Counted from the first letter of the stretch, positions 46,717 through 56,334 are shown. The stretch: DNA of 64,000 bases from an uncultured Mycobacteriaceae bacterium (GCA_902826815.1 CADEGF010000009.1:62001-126000), one strand, 5' to 3'. Made by a program: numbers and translations. The notes: generated by a model from the letters alone, not told the origin.

Positions 46717-48157
46717 CGGTGGCTCCGACCCCGAGTTGCGAGCCCGGCTCGTGGTAGGGAATGTCCCAGGGATTGTCGCCGGTGTACATCGAGGTGATGA
46801 ACGACACCCCGGACAGACAGGCTGAGCCCTGACACCGTCCCCAGGTTGCGTGTGTTCGCCTGGCGACCCCGATGATGCTCGTTGCGGGGAGGGGCTGCGA
46901 CAGCGCCTGATGGATGTCCTGGGCGGTGACCTTCTCACACGCGCAGATCACTGTCCTACCAAGCGGATCCGACGCAGCGTCTGCGCAATTCAGCTCACTC
47001 CACAGCGGCTTGCGGTAGTCGAGGACGTGAACCGGATCGGCCTTCGCGGTCGAATTCAGGCCGCGCTCGACGAGTAGGTCGCGGACGAACTGCGCGATCC
47101 CCGGAGACGCCGAAACCCCGGTCGACCGAATGCCCGCGACGTGCACGACATTTCCCGCCGACTCGGACCATCCGATCCGGTACGTCGGGTCGGAGTTCGA
47201 TCGAACACCCGCGAACCGCTTGATGACGAACTGCATGTCGATCGACGGCATCATTTGCGTGCAGCGCCTCAGCACCTCGTTCAGGTTGTCCTCGTCGGTG
47301 CTGCGATCGAGCTTGTCCGTCAGGTCCTCGGCCGTCGGCCCGAGAAGCACGGAACCGTGCGCGGTGGGAAGCACCATCGGACCGTGCCCGAGTGGTCCGG
47401 GCACACCGGTCAGGATCCCTGGCACGCGGGCCCCGAACTCGCGGTCCAGCAGCGCCCATTGGCCACGCCGTGGCGTTACCGCGAAATCCTCGCCGCCAAG
47501 GATCCGCGAGACTTCGTCGGCGCCGAGGCCCGCGGCATTGACGATGAATCGCGGGCGGAACGTGTGCTGCGGCGTTGACACCTGGGAGACAACGCCTTCG
47601 ACGCTCTTCGCAGACACGACCGGCTGCGAGAAATAGAAGTCGACACCGTTGAGGCAAGCCTGTTCTCCGTAGGCGACGGTGAGCCGCACGGAGTCGATGA
47701 CCGCTTCCTCGGGGACATGGACCGCCATTTTGGTCGACGGTGACGCATGCGGTGCGTGCTCGAAAATGTCGTCACCGGAGAGGAGCAACGCCTCGTTGCC
47801 GTTCTCCTGCGAACGCTCCGCCCAGGCGGGAAGCGCTGCGACCTCATCGTCGGTGAACGCGAGCATCGTGATGCCGACCCTGCGCCACTTGACGCCGAGG
47901 TCTGCCGTCAGCTTGGGCCACTGCGGATACGACGAAGAAACCAGCCGCCCCTCGAGACTGCCGGGTGCCAGCGACCAACCGCAGTTGGTGACGCCGCTGT
48001 TGGCCTTGGACGTCTCCTCGCCCACGTCGTGCCAGCGCTCGACGACGGCGACGCTGACGTCGAGAAGCGACAGCTCGCGGGCCACCGCGGTGCCGACGAC
48101 TCCGGCGCCGATGACGAGGACGTCAACCGGCACCGGTCGAGACGATGGCTGGTTCAA
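46709..48157 (-). CDS. DAO-family FAD dehydrogenase with C-terminal BFD [2Fe-2S] domain (GlpA-like)
   Basis: A 482-residue protein. Residues 12-about 375 are an FAD-dependent DAO/glycerol-3-phosphate dehydrogenase-type domain (VLVIGAGVVGTAVARELS). The last about 85 residues are a BFD-like domain with cysteines in VICACEKVT and WGRCQGSACLSG, which would bind a [2Fe-2S] cluster. It likely oxidises a phosphorylated alcohol or an amine and passes electrons through the cluster to the partner flavoprotein or the membrane. It is the first gene of the seven-gene operon; a 154-base gap to the LysR gene should hold the promoter. Confidence 0.84.
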   Translation of the reverse strand: MNQPSSRPVPVDVLVIGAGVVGTAVARELSLLDVSVAVVERWHDVGEETSKANSGVTNCGWSLAPGSLEGRLVSSSYPQWPKLTADLGVKWRRVGITMLAFTDDEVAALPAWAERSQENGNEALLLSGDDIFEHAPHASPSTKMAVHVPEEAVIDSVRLTVAYGEQACLNGVDFYFSQPVVSAKSVEGVVSQVSTPQHTFRPRFIVNAAGLGADEVSRILGGEDFAVTPRRGQWALLDREFGARVPGILTGVPGPLGHGPMVLPTAHGSVLLGPTAEDLTDKLDRSTDEDNLNEVLRRCTQMMPSIDMQFVIKRFAGVRSNSDPTYRIGWSESAGNVVHVAGIRSTGVSASPGIAQFVRDLLVERGLNSTAKADPVHVLDYRKPLWSELNCADAASDPLGRTVICACEKVTAQDIHQALSQPLPATSIIGVARRTHATWGRCQGSACLSGVSFITSMYTGDNPWDIPYHEPGSQLGVGATDD

Positions 48158-48311
48158 TTACTTCCCTTTTGGCTATGTTTTGGGCCGTGGCGCGATGACC
48201 GAAGAGTAGGTGTGGCCGATACCGCAACGGCACCTCGTATGGGCACATCGCATATCAGCGCCGCGAACGATCGGGATGTCCGATAGGTTTCGCGGATCAT
48301 CCAGGCGAACG

Positions 48312-49253
48312 TCAGGACAGGGCGGTCACCGCCGTGGCGCCCGGGCCGTTGACGGCGTCGGCGAGCAGCACTTTGAAGTAGTGGTCGGCCGGCGCGGTCA
48401 CCACGCCGAGCAGGGCGATGGCCCGGACGTCACGCTGTCCCCAGTCGACGCCAGGAACGCGGAATTCGACGATTTCGCCCCGGCGCCGCTCCTCTGCGAT
48501 GGAGTGGATGGAGACGAAACCGATACCGGCTTGTTCGCGGGCAGCGCGTTTGACCGCGTCGACCGACCCCAGCTCCCAGACCGACTTCCAGCCAGGCGCT
48601 CCGCCGTGCATCTCGATCGCCTGGGTGCGCGTGCTCGATCCGCGCTCCTGCACCAGCAGGGTCTGACCGACGAGCTGGTCGAGCGTTACGCATCCGGTGG
48701 AGCTGATCTCCAGTCGTCCAGGACTGCAGATGCCGATCACTTCGTCACTTCCGATGGTTTCCACCCGAAGCCCTGGCGCAGTGATCTCGCTGCATGTGAT
48801 CGCCAACGTGACCCGGCCCTCCAGCAGCCAATCGATGACCGCGTCGGTCGGACCTACGGACAGGCGCACGTCGACGTCGGGGCAGCGGTTGACGAACTCG
48901 GCGACGACGCGCGGCAGGATGAAGGTCCCCGGCACCGACGATGCGGCGATGTTGAGGGTGCCCGCCCGCAAGCCGGCGCGAGCCGCGAGCGCCGACTGGC
49001 CAGCGGAGAGATTGGACAACGCTTGTGATGCCACCCTCGCAAGGATCCGTCCGCTCGGGGTCAGCACCAGGGATCGCCCGTTGCGCTCGGCGATCGGCTC
49101 TCCGGCCGCTGCACTCAGCAGACGCAGGTGCTCGCTGGCCGACGGTTGGCTGATGCCGACGGCCTTGGCGGCCATCGACAGGCTCGTGGCCCGCTCGAGT
49201 TCGACGAGCAACCGCATGCGGGTGGAATCCCACACGTCCATGAGCGACGGCAT
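48312..49253 (-). CDS. LysR family transcriptional regulator
   Basis: A 313-residue LysR protein. The winged helix-turn-helix spans about 10-65 (RATSLSMAAKAVGISQPSAS). The effector domain begins near 90 (GTLNIAASSVPGTFILPRVV). It lies directly upstream of the catabolic operon on the same strand and diverges from the EutH-family transporter at 49467, so it can control both. ATG 49253 follows an AGGGAG ribosome site; ATG 49241 is possible. Confidence 0.87.
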   Translation of the reverse strand: MPSLMDVWDSTRMRLLVELERATSLSMAAKAVGISQPSASEHLRLLSAAAGEPIAERNGRSLVLTPSGRILARVASQALSNLSAGQSALAARAGLRAGTLNIAASSVPGTFILPRVVAEFVNRCPDVDVRLSVGPTDAVIDWLLEGRVTLAITCSEITAPGLRVETIGSDEVIGICSPGRLEISSTGCVTLDQLVGQTLLVQERGSSTRTQAIEMHGGAPGWKSVWELGSVDAVKRAAREQAGIGFVSIHSIAEERRRGEIVEFRVPGVDWGQRDVRAIALLGVVTAPADHYFKVLLADAVNGPGATAVTALS

Positions 49254-49350
49254 GCGCTGATCTCCCTATCTATCCCCGGGGGCACACCCCGTCGTACCAG
49301 AAGCGAGACCCAGCGTAGGGCCCACCCATAGGCAAATCAGAACTGTCGTG

Positions 49351-49373
49351 CGGGATCCATCCGGGATCGGGAT
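49351..49373. repeat. Three CGGGAT direct repeats upstream of the EutH-family gene
   Basis: CGGGAT occurs at 49351, 49362 and 49368 within the 213-base gap between the LysR gene and the transporter. Spacings are 11 and 6 bases. This could be part of an activator site; a LysR T-N11-A dyad was not clearly seen. Confidence 0.3.
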
Positions 49374-49466
49374 ACGCCACCCCGAGTTCGGGCCATCGGT
49401 ATCGGTCGCGCCTAATCTTCAACCCACTCGGCCCGCGGGCCACCTGGCGGAAGGAACGACTGGGCG

Positions 49467-50771
49467 ATGGCCAACCTCGGCAATGCCGTCATCTACCTCA
49501 TGATGACATTCGTTTTGATCGGAGCGGTGTTCCTGGTGTTCCGCGGAGACCGCGGTATCGGGCACGAGTTCAAGGAGGGCCTGTATGCCCTCGGACCGCT
49601 CTTCGTTCCAGTCGGCGGCGTCATGGCGGGCCTCCCGTATCTGGCGTGGTTCGTGGAGAACGTCATCGGCCGGGTGTACGCGCTGTTCGGCGCCGACCCG
49701 GCCATGGCCGCAACGACATTCATCGCCAGCGACATGGGCGGCTACCAACTGGCGCTGGCGACGGCCGACTCGCCCGGGGCGTGGATCACCGCCGCGGTGA
49801 CCGGGTTCATGGCCGGAGCCACCATCTCGTTCACGATCCCCGTCGGCCTGGCCATCCTGAATCGCAAGGATCACCAGTACTTCGCGCTGGGCATCATGAG
49901 CGGCATCCTCACCGTCCCGATCGGTGTCATCGTGACGATGGCGATCCTGTTGTTCACCGACTCCCCGGTGCGCGGCACAGCGGTCACCGACGGCCCGTCG
50001 GAGGTCGCACTCGATGGCTTCGGCATGGGTGACGTCCTGCTGAACTTGCTTCCAGTGATCATCGTCTCGGTCGCGATCGCGGTTGGCCTCTACTTCGTGA
50101 CGAGGGCGATGGTGACGGCCTTCATCTGGTTCGGCCGAACCCTCAACGGCGCGATTTATCTCGTCCTCGCGATCGCGATCGTCGAGCACGTCACCGGCTT
50201 CTTCAGCTCGCATCTGAGTTGGTGGAACTTCCAGCCCATCATCGCCACCGCCGACGACCAGATGCGACCACTGGAGATCGCAGGCAACGTCGCCATCGTG
50301 TTGGCCGGCGCCTTCCCCCTGGTTTACGTGATCCGCACGTATCTGAAGACGCCGCTCGGGGCGGTCGGCAAATGGTTCGGGATCAGCCCCGACGGCACCG
50401 CAGGCCTGCTGGCCGCCGCGGCGAACATGATCGCTGCCTTCCACCTCGTCCAGTTCATGAAGGCGAAGGAGAAGGTGCTCGTCGTGGCGTTCGGCACCAC
50501 GTCGGCCTTCTTGGTGGGCGACCACCTCGCCTTCACCGCCAACTTCCAGCCGAACCTGATCGGTCCGCTCATGATCGGCAAGGTGGTCGCGGGCGTCACG
50601 GCGATGCTGATCGCGGCGTGGATCGCCGTACCTACCGCACAACGCATTGAGCGGGAACGCGAACTGGCAGAGGTGGCAGCGGCAGAAGCTGAACTCGCCG
50701 AGTCTGATTCGAACGACGAACACGTCGTCGAGTCCGCGGGCGTCGCTCGACGCGGCGAACCCGACGACTGA
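49467..50771 (+). CDS. eutH: EutH-family ethanolamine/amino-alcohol transporter
   Basis: A 434-residue membrane protein with about eleven spans. The EutH hallmark region is clear: EFKEGLYALGPLFVPVGGVM, then ADPAMAATTFIASDMGGYQL, TISFTIPVGLAIL, and DHQYFALGIMSGILTVPIGV, and later VGDHLAFTANFQPNLIGPLM. The C-terminal 45 residues form an acidic/charged tail. In enterobacteria EutH brings ethanolamine into the cell. Here no ethanolamine ammonia-lyase or microcompartment genes are visible. The neighbours are instead a choline/ethanolamine-type kinase, FAD dehydrogenases and aldolases, so the cargo may be a different amino alcohol or polyol (inference). GGAAGGA precedes ATG 49467. Confidence 0.85.
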   Translation: MANLGNAVIYLMMTFVLIGAVFLVFRGDRGIGHEFKEGLYALGPLFVPVGGVMAGLPYLAWFVENVIGRVYALFGADPAMAATTFIASDMGGYQLALATADSPGAWITAAVTGFMAGATISFTIPVGLAILNRKDHQYFALGIMSGILTVPIGVIVTMAILLFTDSPVRGTAVTDGPSEVALDGFGMGDVLLNLLPVIIVSVAIAVGLYFVTRAMVTAFIWFGRTLNGAIYLVLAIAIVEHVTGFFSSHLSWWNFQPIIATADDQMRPLEIAGNVAIVLAGAFPLVYVIRTYLKTPLGAVGKWFGISPDGTAGLLAAAANMIAAFHLVQFMKAKEKVLVVAFGTTSAFLVGDHLAFTANFQPNLIGPLMIGKVVAGVTAMLIAAWIAVPTAQRIERERELAEVAAAEAELAESDSNDEHVVESAGVARRGEPDD

Positions 50772-50790
50772 CGGAATCAGTCTCAGTGGC

Positions 50791-51084
50791 CTAGCTGGTG
50801 CCCAACGGGTCGATGGTCGCGGCGATGTAGAGCACGGCGGCGCTGACCGTGGCGGTCGTGACGAAGTCGGTGCCCTTACTGCGCACCACAAGCAGACCGG
50901 CGCGGTCGTCGGCGAGTCCGATGCGCAGCGCGGCCGCGACCGCGACACCGATGCCGATGACAAGGGCGCCGCGCCGCCAGTAGCCGGCGATCACCAGACC
51001 GAACGCCGCGATGAAGAACAGGCCGACCAGCAAGATCGGCCACTGCCCGCGGAACACCTTGCGGGCGAACTCATTGACGGTCAT
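50791..51084 (-). CDS. DUF3017 small membrane protein (Rv3355c-like)
   Basis: A 97-residue protein with three hydrophobic segments (about 15-35, 38-57 and 72-92) and the conserved [17 protein letters not shown] start. Function is unknown. ATG 51084 overlaps the folD stop by four bases; the same folD-DUF3017 pairing is found across actinobacteria. Confidence 0.85.
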   Translation of the reverse strand: MTVNEFARKVFRGQWPILLVGLFFIAAFGLVIAGYWRRGALVIGIGVAVAAALRIGLADDRAGLLVVRSKGTDFVTTATVSAAVLYIAATIDPLGTS

Positions 51085-51932
51085 CCGGCCCGTTCGGCGA
51101 GTTCGACGACGTTGACGAGCAGGAACGCCCGGGTCAGCAGCCCGACCCCGCCCGGGTTCGGCGATACGTGGCCCGCCACCTCCCACACGTCGGGTGCGAC
51201 GTCACCGACGAGCTTTCCGTTCTCGTCGCGGCTGACGCCGACGTCGACGACGGCCGCACCCGGCCGCACCATCTCCGCGGTCACCATGTGCGGCACACCC
51301 GCGGCGGCGATCACGATGTCCGCCTCGCGGGTGAGCTGCGGCAGGTGCCGAGTTGCGGTGTGGCACAACGTCACCGTGGCATTCTCCGATCGCCGGGTCA
51401 GCAGCAGGCCGAGCGGTCGTCCGACCGTGACGCCCCTGCCGATCACCACCACCTGTGCGCCCGCGATCTCCACCTCGTAGCGCCGCAGCAGGTGCACGAT
51501 GCCGCGCGGCGTACACGGCAACGGCGCGGGCTCGTTGAGCACCAGCCTGCCAAGGTTCATCGGGTGCAGGCCGTCGGCGTCCTTGCCGGGGTCGAGGCGT
51601 TCCAGCGCGGCGTTCTCGTTGAGGTGCTTTGGCAGCGGCAGCTGCACGATGTAGCCGGTGCATTCGGGATTCGCGTTGAGCTCGTCGATGGTCTCGTCGA
51701 GCTTGGCCTGGCTGATGTCGGCGGGTAGGTCGCGACGGATCGAGTTGATGCCCACCTTCGCGCAGTCGGCGTGCTTACCGCGCACATAGGCCTGCGAGCC
51801 GGGGTCGTCACCGACCAGGACCGTGCCGAGGCCCGGCGTGCGTCCGGCCGCGGTCAGGGCCGCCACCCGCTCCTTCAAATCGACGAAGATCTCGTCCCGT
51901 GTGGCCTTACCGTCCAATGTGATCGCACCCAC
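51081..51932 (-). CDS. folD: Methylenetetrahydrofolate dehydrogenase/cyclohydrolase
   Basis: A 283-residue bifunctional enzyme of one-carbon metabolism, interconverting 5,10-methylene- and 10-formyl-tetrahydrofolate with NADP. Family motifs are [14 protein letters not shown] with catalytic Lys53, [11 protein letters not shown], and the NADP-binding [14 protein letters not shown]. The C-terminal [10 protein letters not shown] segment is present. Start is GTG 51932 ([16 protein letters not shown]), matching M. tuberculosis FolD residue for residue at this point. It diverges from the flavin oxidoreductase with only 28 bases between. Confidence 0.96.
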   Translation of the reverse strand: MGAITLDGKATRDEIFVDLKERVAALTAAGRTPGLGTVLVGDDPGSQAYVRGKHADCAKVGINSIRRDLPADISQAKLDETIDELNANPECTGYIVQLPLPKHLNENAALERLDPGKDADGLHPMNLGRLVLNEPAPLPCTPRGIVHLLRRYEVEIAGAQVVVIGRGVTVGRPLGLLLTRRSENATVTLCHTATRHLPQLTREADIVIAAAGVPHMVTAEMVRPGAAVVDVGVSRDENGKLVGDVAPDVWEVAGHVSPNPGGVGLLTRAFLLVNVVELAERAG

Positions 51933-51960
51933 GGAAGCCAGTCTGGCATGCTCCACTTTT

Positions 51961-53157
51961 ATGAACACTGCGCCCAATGTGTTCACCCCGACGAAGCTCG
52001 GCCCGGTGACGCTGCGCAACCGCATCATCAAGGCGGCCACCTTCGAGGCGTCCACGCCAGACGCGCTTGTGACGGATGACCTGATCACCTACCACCGGCT
52101 GCCCGCAGCGGGCGGAGTCGGCATGACGACCGTCGCCTACCTCGCGGTGTCCCCGGGCGGACGCACCGAAGGCAAGCAGATCTGGTGGCGACCCGAGGCC
52201 ATCCCCGGACTGCGCAATCTGACCGACGCGATACACGCAGAAGGCGCGGCGATCAGCGCGCAGATCGGTCATGCCGGGCCGGTTGCCAACGCACGGTCCA
52301 ACAAGGCGAAGGCCTACGCACCCGTGCGTTTCTTCAATCCGCTGTCGATGCGGTTCGCCAAGAAGGCAGGCCCCGACGACATCCGCGACATCATCGAGGC
52401 GCACGCCGCCGCAGCCCGCTATGCGATCGAGGCAGGGTTCGACGCCGTCGAGATCCACCTGGGCCACAATTATTTCGCCAGCTCCTTCCTCAGTCCGTTG
52501 ATCAACCGGCGCGACGACGAGTTCGGCGGCTCGCTGGAGAACCGCGCCAAGGTCGCGCGCGGCATGGTGATGGCGGTGCGCAAGGCGGTGGAGAAAGAAG
52601 GCACCCCGATCGCGGTCACCGCGAAGCTCACGATGGCCGACGGTGTTCGCGGCGGTATCTCCATCGACGAGTCGCTTCAGACCGCCAAGTGGCTGGAAGA
52701 AGACGGCGGCCTTGACGCCATCGAGCTCACCGCGGGCAGTTCGTTGGTCAACCCGATGTACCTCTTCCGTGGCGACGCCCCGATCAAGGAGTTCGCGGGC
52801 GCGTTCAAGCCGCCGCTGAGGTGGGGCATTCGGATGACCGGCAAGAAATTTCTCCGCGAATACCCCTACCGCGAGGCGTTCCTGCTGCGGGACGCCAAGA
52901 AGTTCCGCGCCGAGCTCAAGATGCCGCTGATCCTGCTCGGCGGTATCACCAATCGCGAAACCATGGACCTCGCGATGGCCGAGGGGTTCGACTTCGTCGC
53001 GATGGCGCGGGCGCTGCTCGCCGAGCCCGACTTGATCAACCGCATCCGTGACGACGGCGACGCTCACAGCGTGCTTTCGGCGTGCACACACTGCAACAAG
53101 TGCATGGCCACCATTTACAGCCACACCCACTGCGTGGTCACCGGCTCGCCGGGTTGA
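51961..53157 (+). CDS. NADH:flavin oxidoreductase (Old Yellow Enzyme family, Rv3359-like)
   Basis: A 398-residue FMN TIM-barrel protein. [20 protein letters not shown] starts the barrel. [27 protein letters not shown] and [15 protein letters not shown] are the FMN and substrate motifs. Near the C terminus [13 protein letters not shown] adds a cysteine cluster of the kind that holds an iron-sulfur centre in 2,4-dienoyl-CoA reductases, but the C-terminal FAD/NAD domain of those enzymes is absent. Substrate is unknown. ATG 51961 is chosen by homology. Confidence 0.87.
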   Translation: MNTAPNVFTPTKLGPVTLRNRIIKAATFEASTPDALVTDDLITYHRLPAAGGVGMTTVAYLAVSPGGRTEGKQIWWRPEAIPGLRNLTDAIHAEGAAISAQIGHAGPVANARSNKAKAYAPVRFFNPLSMRFAKKAGPDDIRDIIEAHAAAARYAIEAGFDAVEIHLGHNYFASSFLSPLINRRDDEFGGSLENRAKVARGMVMAVRKAVEKEGTPIAVTAKLTMADGVRGGISIDESLQTAKWLEEDGGLDAIELTAGSSLVNPMYLFRGDAPIKEFAGAFKPPLRWGIRMTGKKFLREYPYREAFLLRDAKKFRAELKMPLILLGGITNRETMDLAMAEGFDFVAMARALLAEPDLINRIRDDGDAHSVLSACTHCNKCMATIYSHTHCVVTGSPG

Positions 53158-53202
53158 CGACGCCACCTCCCTAACAGTCGCCGGAGATCGACCGGTTACC
53201 TA

Positions 53203-53208
53203 TAGAGT
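53203..53208 (+). promoter_or_regulatory. -10 box for the FHA-ABC gene (leaderless)
   Basis: TAGAGT (within TATAGAGT) lies eight bases before ATG 53217, so the transcript likely starts at the initiation codon. Confidence 0.45.
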
Positions 53209-53216
53209 TAGCCGCG

Positions 53217-55847
53217 ATGAGCTACCCAGCCCCGCCCGCGCTGACCGTTCGGAATGACGGATCTGCACGCACCTTCGCCGCTGGAAACGATGTGGTAATC
53301 GGTCGCGACCTTCGCGCAGACGTCCGCATCGCACACCCACTGATCTCGCGCGCGCACCTGGTGCTCCGGTTCGATCAGGGCCGGTGGCTCGCCATCGACA
53401 ACGGCAGCCTCAACGGCATGTACGTCAACGGACGCCGGGTGCCGACCGTCGATGTCCAGGACGGTATGCGCGTCAACATCGGCAACCCGGACGGCCCCGA
53501 GCTGACGTTCGAGGTGGGCAGGCAGCAAGCAGTCGGCCGGCCGCCGACCACGTCCATCCCCGTCACCAACCGGCCGAGCGGCAGCTGGCCCGCCCAACAG
53601 GCGCCAACGGCGCCCCCGCCAACGCCTCGCCCGCAGGCGTACCCGTCCGGCCCCCCGCAGGGCTACCCGTCGACCCAGCAGCCGCGGTACCCGAGTGGCC
53701 CGCAGCCCGGCTACACCGGATCGCAAGGGCAACCCGCGCGCGTACCAACGGCGGCCTCGCATCCGGTCGCTCAGCCCGGGCTGTCCCAGCCCGCTCTGGA
53801 GTCGGTGACGGCCATGGGCCCGACCGCCGCACCGCGCTCGAGCGAGGGCAACCTCGCGACGAGCATGCTGAAGATCCTGCGGCCGGGCCGTCCCGCCGAC
53901 TCGTCAGCGCCGGGCTCGATCAAGATCGGCCGCAACTCCGACAACGACATCGTGATCCCCGACGTGCTGGCGGGCCGCCATCACGCGACCCTGGTGCCGA
54001 CCGCCGCGGGTGCCGAGATCCGCGACAACCGAAGCATCAACGGGACATTCGTCAACGGCACCCGCGTCGAGAGCGCCCTGCTCACCGAGGGCGACACGGT
54101 CACCATCGGCAACGTCGACCTGGTGTTCAGCGGCGGCACGCTGGTCCGCCGCACCGAGACCACCGCGGCGAGCGGCACCGGCGGCCTTGACGTGCACGGC
54201 GTCACCTGGACGATCGAGGGCAACAAGACGCTGCTCGACAACATCTCGCTGACGGCGAGGCCGGGCACGCTGACCGCCGTGATCGGCCCGTCGGGTGCGG
54301 GCAAGTCGACCTTCGCGCGGTTGGTCGCCGGCTACACCCACCCGACGGAGGGCACAGTCGCCTTCGAGGGCCACGACATCCACGCCGAGTACGCCTCGCT
54401 GCGCTCCCGTATCGGGATGGTGCCCCAGGACGACGTGGTGCACGGTCAGCTGACCGTCAGCCAGGCGCTGATGTACGCCGCCGAACTGCGGCTGCCGCCG
54501 GACACCTCCAAGGAAGACCGCGAACGGGTCGTCTCGCAGGTGCTCGAGGAACTCGAGATGACGCAGCACCGCGAAACCCGAGTCGACAAGCTGTCCGGTG
54601 GTCAGCGCAAGCGCGCGTCGGTGGCGATGGAGCTGCTGACCGGTCCGTCGCTGCTGATCCTCGACGAGCCGACGTCGGGCCTCGACCCGGCGCTGGATCG
54701 TCAGGTGATGACGATGCTGCGCCAGCTCGCCGACGCGGGCCGCGTCGTGCTGGTAGTCACCCACTCGCTGTCCTACCTCGACGTGTGCGATCAGGTGCTG
54801 CTGCTGGCGCCGGGCGGCAAGACCGCGTTCTGCGGGCCGCCCAGCCAGATCGGCGCCGCGATGGGCACCACCAACTGGGCCGACATCTTCAGCGGCGTCG
54901 CACGTGATCCGGACGGGGCGCACCAGCGATTCGTCGCAGTGACCGGACCGACGCCCCCGCAGCCTCCGTCGCAGACGCCCGGCGACCTCGGGAAGCCGAC
55001 GAAAACCAGTGTGCGACGGCAGTTCTCGACGATTGCGCGACGGCAGATGAGGCTTATCGTCTCCGACCGCGGGTACTTCATCTTCCTGGCGTTCCTGCCC
55101 TTCATCATGGGCGTGCTGTCGCTGTCGGTGCCGGGTGACGTCGGCTTCGGCGTGCCCGTTCCGGCGATACAGGGCGGTGAGGCGCCGAACGAGCCGGGCC
55201 AGATTCTGGTGCTGCTCAATGTCGGCGCCATCTTCATGGGCACCGCACTGACGATCCGCGCCCTTATCGGTGAACGCGCCATCTTCCTGCGCGAGCAGGC
55301 CGTCGGATTGTCCACCACCGCATACCTTTTGGCGAAGGTCATCGTCTTCGCCGCGTTCGCGATCCTGCAGTCGAGCATCGTCACCGCCATCAACATATGG
55401 GGCAAGAAGTGGGGCCCTGGCGCCGTGACCAGCGGGGCGGTGATCCCCAACCGGAGCCTCGAACTGTTCGTCGACATGGCGGCGTGCTGCGTGGCCGCCG
55501 CCATGGTCGGCCTTGCGCTCTCAGCGCTCGCCAAATCGAGCGAGCAGATCATGCCGCTTCTGGTGATCGCGATCATGTCGCAGTTGGTATTCCAGGGCGG
55601 CATGATCCCGGTGACCGGTCGCATCGGCCTCGACCAGCTGTCGTGGATAACCCCGGCGCGCTGGGGCTTCGCCAGCACCGCCTCGACGATCGACCTCATC
55701 AGGCTCGTACCAGGCCCGCTGACGCCACAGGACTCGCATTGGAAGCACACGCCCGGCGCGTGGTGGTTCAACATGGCGATGCTCGGATGTATCTGCCTCG
55801 GCTACCTGAGCCTGGTGCGGTGGAAGATCCGGCTCAAGTCCGGCTAG
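53217..55847 (+). CDS. ABC exporter with two FHA domains (Rv1747-like)
   Basis: An 876-residue protein. FHA-1 spans about 10-100 (VVIGRDLRADVRIAHPLISR). A Pro-rich linker runs 105-190. FHA-2 spans about 225-310 (IKIGRNSDNDIVIPDVLAGR, NRSINGTFVNG). The ATPase domain is about 325-560 with GPSGAGKST, LSGGQRKR and LLILDEPTSGLDP. A six-span ABC2 membrane domain fills 615-872. In M. tuberculosis Rv1747 is a lipid/glycolipid-related exporter phosphorylated by PknF and clustered through its FHA domains. FHA-1 keeps the SR-x-H pThr-binding residues (Ser44-Arg45); FHA-2 has Gly253 in place of that Ser. No kinase gene is adjacent here. Confidence 0.93.
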   Translation: MSYPAPPALTVRNDGSARTFAAGNDVVIGRDLRADVRIAHPLISRAHLVLRFDQGRWLAIDNGSLNGMYVNGRRVPTVDVQDGMRVNIGNPDGPELTFEVGRQQAVGRPPTTSIPVTNRPSGSWPAQQAPTAPPPTPRPQAYPSGPPQGYPSTQQPRYPSGPQPGYTGSQGQPARVPTAASHPVAQPGLSQPALESVTAMGPTAAPRSSEGNLATSMLKILRPGRPADSSAPGSIKIGRNSDNDIVIPDVLAGRHHATLVPTAAGAEIRDNRSINGTFVNGTRVESALLTEGDTVTIGNVDLVFSGGTLVRRTETTAASGTGGLDVHGVTWTIEGNKTLLDNISLTARPGTLTAVIGPSGAGKSTFARLVAGYTHPTEGTVAFEGHDIHAEYASLRSRIGMVPQDDVVHGQLTVSQALMYAAELRLPPDTSKEDRERVVSQVLEELEMTQHRETRVDKLSGGQRKRASVAMELLTGPSLLILDEPTSGLDPALDRQVMTMLRQLADAGRVVLVVTHSLSYLDVCDQVLLLAPGGKTAFCGPPSQIGAAMGTTNWADIFSGVARDPDGAHQRFVAVTGPTPPQPPSQTPGDLGKPTKTSVRRQFSTIARRQMRLIVSDRGYFIFLAFLPFIMGVLSLSVPGDVGFGVPVPAIQGGEAPNEPGQILVLLNVGAIFMGTALTIRALIGERAIFLREQAVGLSTTAYLLAKVIVFAAFAILQSSIVTAINIWGKKWGPGAVTSGAVIPNRSLELFVDMAACCVAAAMVGLALSALAKSSEQIMPLLVIAIMSQLVFQGGMIPVTGRIGLDQLSWITPARWGFASTASTIDLIRLVPGPLTPQDSHWKHTPGAWWFNMAMLGCICLGYLSLVRWKIRLKSG

Positions 55848-55932
55848 GTGTGCTGACCTGCAGGCCTGGCTAACCCATCTTGGTAAATCGCTGCCGCGAA
55901 TATTGGCGTACAGGGCACTCCCAAACACACGC

Positions 55933-55938
55933 TAGGCT
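55933..55938 (+). promoter_or_regulatory. Possible -10 box for the DUF732 gene
   Basis: TAGGCT fits TANNNT about 65 bases before the ATG at 56005, leaving a short leader with an AGAAGGGA ribosome site. Confidence 0.35.
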
Positions 55939-56004
55939 GGAGATACGAAGCCACGCCACTCGTGCCTACGTCTTTCCGGCATACCACAGAAGGGATGGAC
56001 AGCT

Positions 56005-56334
56005 ATGTCCACACGCAGACGAAGTGTTCGCTTGATCGCCGCAGGGGTTGCCGCAGGTGCCTTGCTGGGCGGGACCGCCGCCACGGCTTCGGCCTGGCCG
56101 ATCCAGCTCACGCAGGAGGATTACAACTTCCTCAACACGGTCCGGCCTGCCTTCCCGCGCGACGACGACACGCTGCTGATGGCCGGCCGCGGTGCCTGCC
56201 GCGTGCTGTACACCGGCGGGGGCCAACAAGCCGCAATCGACACCGTCGTCGCGCAGTTCGGCGCCACCCCCGAACAGGCGACCGTCGTGGTGAACGCCGG
56301 CCGCGGCACCTACTGCACGCAGGCGCCCAGCTAG
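56005..56334 (+). CDS. DUF732 secreted protein
   Basis: A 109-residue protein. Residues 1-30 form a Sec signal (STRRRSVRLIAAGVAAGALL ... ATASA). The mature part has the DUF732 pattern with two cysteines (AGRGACRVL and GRGTYCTQ) likely forming a disulfide. These small secreted proteins are almost confined to mycobacteria and relatives; function is unknown. It is convergent with mfpA, 13 bases apart. Confidence 0.85.
   Translation: MSTRRRSVRLIAAGVAAGALLGGTAATASAWPIQLTQEDYNFLNTVRPAFPRDDDTLLMAGRGACRVLYTGGGQQAAIDTVVAQFGATPEQATVVVNAGRGTYCTQAPS

Noticed and set aside
49419-50963. Minus-strand open frame of 514 codons
   Set aside because: Antisense to the EutH-family gene, which has clear family motifs and membrane spans.
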